Shown here in pieces: positions 61,869-64,000 of a stretch of DNA of 64,000 nt. The DNA lies in contig JADYYS010000053.1 in NCBI GenBank assembly GCA_020853525.1, positions 1 to 64,000 on the forward strand, read 5' to 3'. The DNA is from Ardenticatenales bacterium (GTDB lineage: Bacteria > Chloroflexota > Anaerolineae > Epilineales > Epilineaceae). Below the pieces are notes generated by a model. That model was given only the letters and a program-made list of their open reading frames with translations, had not been told where the DNA came from and ran no database searches. Each line of letters starts with the position of its first letter. The stretch's first letter is position 1. A program made the translations under genes and the position numbers.

Positions 61869-61890
61869 GGGCGGCCCCCCGTGGCCGCCC
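61865..61890. repeat. Palindromic repeat at the end of ychJ
   Basis: GGGCGGCC (61869-61876) pairs with GGCCGCCC (61883-61890), preceded by GTAG. It resembles the GTAGGGG-type dispersed repeats. The gene's stop codon (61866-61868) is part of it. Confidence 0.65.
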
Positions 61891-61937
61891 TGCTCGCACG
61901 ACGATCCGTCGATCCGACGCGCCGACGCCCCGCCCGA

Positions 61938-62276
61938 TCAGCCGGCGCTCTCCGACCGCTCGATCGCCCGCCCGAGCACGAGCAGCGTGCCGTCGCCCGC
62001 CGGCGCCAGCACGTAGCGGCCGGGACCAAGCGGCGGCGGCGCAACCGACATGCCTGCGCCGGCCAGCGCGATCCGGAGTGGGACGATCGGGATGATGCCC
62101 ATGTCCGTCAGGCTGGCGGCCGCGATCCGGAGCTGGCCGGTGTTGTCGCGCAGGAAGCGAATGGCAGGAGGGTTGCCGAGCGCGCGGCTCGTCGCCTCCG
62201 GCACGCTCAGCTGCAGGCCGGTGGCCAGGCCCTGCTTCACCGTCGAGATCGTGATGTCGAGATCGTCGTCTTCCAT
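61938..62276 (-). CDS. Small protein of unknown function
   Basis: A 112-residue product starting MEDDDLDITISTVKQGLATG, with LSVPEATSRALGNPPAIRFL and a C-terminal strand-rich part ending LVLGRAIERSESAG. No family is recognised. It is divergent from recC with 48 bases between the starts. The start ATG at 62276 has no ribosome site but TACCCT ends 8 bases upstream, so a leaderless transcript is possible. Confidence 0.5.
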   Translation of the reverse strand: MEDDDLDITISTVKQGLATGLQLSVPEATSRALGNPPAIRFLRDNTGQLRIAAASLTDMGIIPIVPLRIALAGAGMSVAPPPLGPGRYVLAPAGDGTLLVLGRAIERSESAG

Positions 62277-62324
62277 CGTCCGCCAGGGTAGCACGGATCC
62301 CCCGCCGATGGCACTATCGCCCCC

Positions 62325-64000
62325 ATGCTGCACGTTCACCTGAGCAACCGCGTCGAACACCTCGCCGAACGCTTGGTCGAGGTCGTGCGGCCGCCGCTCG
62401 ACAACCCGTTCGCCAACGACTGCATCGTCGTCCAGAGCCTCGGCATGCAGCGCTGGCTGGAGATGACGCTGGCCACGGCCACAGGCGTCTGGGCGAACGG
62501 CTGGTTCCCGTTCCCGGAGGCTCTCGCCCGCAAGCTGCGCCGCGACGTCCTCGACGAATCCGCCGCCGAGCACACCTTCGACCGCACCGGCCTCGCCTTC
62601 GCCGTCGCCGCCGCCATCGCCGCCGACCGCGACGCGCCCGCCTACGCCCCGCTCCGCCACTACCTCGGCGCCGAGACGGGGCCCGGCGAGCCGTCGGGCG
62701 CGTCGTCCACGCGCCTCATCGCGCTCGCCGAGCGCATCGCCGACGTGTTCGACGGCTATCAGCTCCATCGACCCGACGTGCTGCTGGCCTGGGAAGCGGA
62801 CCACGACGGGGGCGTTTCTCCCGCCGATCGCGTCGACCGCGGCATCGACCGCGGCCTCAATGTCGGACATGAAGTCGACGTCGACACGGGAATCGACGAT
62901 CCCGACGACGCTTGGCAGCCGTATCTCTGGCGGGCCGTCACGGCCGCCCATCCGGAACGCAGCCGCGGCGCGCGGCAGACCGAGCACTTGATCGCAGCAC
63001 TCGAGGCCGGGCGGAAGCCGAGCGACCCCGACTTCGCGCGGGTCAGCGTGTTCGGCTTGTCGGCCCTCTCGCCGTTGTACATCCGTCTGCTGTCCGCGCT
63101 CGCCCGCCATGTCGAGGTCAACGTCTTCGCGCTCGCGGCTTCGACGATCGGGGCGAAGTCGTTGCGCGCGCACCGCGCCGTCGGCGGCATGCCGGACGGG
63201 CGCGCGCCGGAAGCGCGCGCGATGGCCGACGTCCCCGCAGCCGGCCATCCGCTCCTGCGCTCGCTCGGCACCGTCGCGCGCGAGTTCCAGATCCTCGCCG
63301 GGTCCGTCGCGCACGAGGTCACGTTCGACGACCTCCCGGCGAGCGAGGGATCGGTCGACACACCCGATCATCCCGTTGCCCATCTCGCTGCGCTGCACGC
63401 GCTGCAAGCCGACATCGACGCCGACGTGCCCCGGACCCGCCCGAATGTCGTCGCCCGACTCATCGCCGGTCAGGACACGTCGGTCTCGGTCCACGCCTGC
63501 CACGGCCCGCTGAGGGAAGTCGAGGTGCTGCGCGACCAGCTCATCGCGGCGTTCGCGGCCGACGAAACGCTGGCACCGCATGACATCGCCGTGCTCACGC
63601 CCGATATTGCGGGCTACGCACCGTACATCGACGCGGTGTTCGGTGCCGTGCGCCTCGACGGTTGCCGGCTGCCGTTCGCCATTGCCGACCGACCCGGCCG
63701 GGAGTCGCTCGCCGTCGTCCAGGCGTTCGGCCAGCTGCTGCACGTCCTCCGCGGACGGTTCACCGCCGCCGAGGTCCTCGACCTGCTGGCGCTGCCGCCC
63801 GTCCGCAAGCGCTTCGGCTTGCCGGCGGCCGATCTCGAGGCCGTGCGCGACTGGGTGGCCGCCGCCGGCATCCGGTGGGCCGCGGACGCCGACCATCGCC
63901 GCAGCGTCGGCCAGCCCGCCGAGGACGCGAACACGTGGCGCTTCGGGCTCGACCGACTGCTGCTCGGCATCGCGGTCGGCGAAGACGACGACGACGGGGA
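62325..64000 (+). CDS. recC: RecC subunit of the RecBCD/exonuclease V complex, partial
   Basis: The frame is open from the ATG at 62325 to the end of the window (558 codons). The start LHVHLSNRVEHLAERLVEVV and VQSLGMQRWLEMTLA are typical of RecC (exodeoxyribonuclease V gamma chain). VSVFGLSALSPLYIRLLSAL, SVHACHGPLREVEVLRDQLI, VLTPDIAGYAPYIDAVFG and FAIADRPGRESLAVVQAFGQ follow in family order. RecC recognises Chi and binds the DNA end in the helicase-nuclease that repairs double-strand breaks. RecB and RecD genes would be expected to follow. A small Asp-rich insertion (about residues 158-200) is present. Confidence 0.93.
   Translation, partial: MLHVHLSNRVEHLAERLVEVVRPPLDNPFANDCIVVQSLGMQRWLEMTLATATGVWANGWFPFPEALARKLRRDVLDESAAEHTFDRTGLAFAVAAAIAADRDAPAYAPLRHYLGAETGPGEPSGASSTRLIALAERIADVFDGYQLHRPDVLLAWEADHDGGVSPADRVDRGIDRGLNVGHEVDVDTGIDDPDDAWQPYLWRAVTAAHPERSRGARQTEHLIAALEAGRKPSDPDFARVSVFGLSALSPLYIRLLSALARHVEVNVFALAASTIGAKSLRAHRAVGGMPDGRAPEARAMADVPAAGHPLLRSLGTVAREFQILAGSVAHEVTFDDLPASEGSVDTPDHPVAHLAALHALQADIDADVPRTRPNVVARLIAGQDTSVSVHACHGPLREVEVLRDQLIAAFAADETLAPHDIAVLTPDIAGYAPYIDAVFGAVRLDGCRLPFAIADRPGRESLAVVQAFGQLLHVLRGRFTAAEVLDLLALPPVRKRFGLPAADLEAVRDWVAAAGIRWAADADHRRSVGQPAEDANTWRFGLDRLLLGIAVGEDDDDG

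Overview
The window is a GC-rich (about 70 percent by eye) stretch of a bacterial chromosome with dense protein coding on both strands. The best guess is a member of the Chloroflexota (Anaerolineae/Ardenticatenia-like). This rests on several large secreted proteins that end in a Thr/Pro-rich linker plus a hydrophobic hYLPxxxR tail, on a DUF1800/DUF1501 pair, on choice-of-anchor Q and beta-helix proteins, on a Uma2 nuclease and on a [2Fe-2S]-type ferrochelatase. No marker gene fixes the taxonomy, so this is inference.

Layout. 1-9.9 kb: end of a P-domain protein, a lipoprotein, the Tat-exported DUF1800-DUF1501 pair, a second lipoprotein, then a run of coupled small membrane ORFs and two exported proteins (one a beta-helix protein), and an F420-type NADP oxidoreductase. 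9.9-12.7 kb: a metal operon (two-domain multicopper oxidase plus ZIP transporter) behind a promoter with a metalloregulator-like inverted repeat, followed by a 144-bp mobile-type repeat. 12.7-26 kb: Uma2 nuclease and a surface-protein region (BNR propeller lipoprotein, 1113-residue beta-helix protein, VWA protein, second beta-helix protein), a UDP-glucose dehydrogenase and a subtilase. 26-34 kb: HEAT-like protein, ferrochelatase, a 1347-residue repeat-domain secreted protein, an EamA permease, tRNA-Trp. 34-39 kb: an AhpD-family peroxidase with an in-frame UGA at the second Cys of CxxC (likely selenocysteine), a lipoprotein plus GT-C glycosyltransferase operon, a six-unit 22-bp palindromic array, and galE. 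39-46.7 kb: two coupled CNNM/CorC proteins, leucyl aminopeptidase, acyltransferase, and an ECF sigma factor with a membrane partner. 46.7-51.8 kb: SCO1-like protein coupled to a membrane patatin, leaderless methionine aminopeptidase, SMC-like ATPase, CBS protein. 51.8-64 kb: secreted M14 carboxypeptidase, ornithine carbamoyltransferase, transcription terminator Rho with a very long disordered N-terminus coupled to a phospholipase D protein, a Thr-rich lipoprotein, YchJ, a small protein, and the start of recC.

Genes in operons are very often joined by GTGA, ATGA or TGATG stop-start overlaps, which fixed many start sites. Envelope biogenesis (UDP-sugar genes, GT-C, acyltransferase, patatin, many exported proteins) dominates. 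The observations most worth following are the candidate selenoprotein, the 22-bp palindrome array, the shared hYLP tail, and the multicopper oxidase/ZIP operon with its operator.
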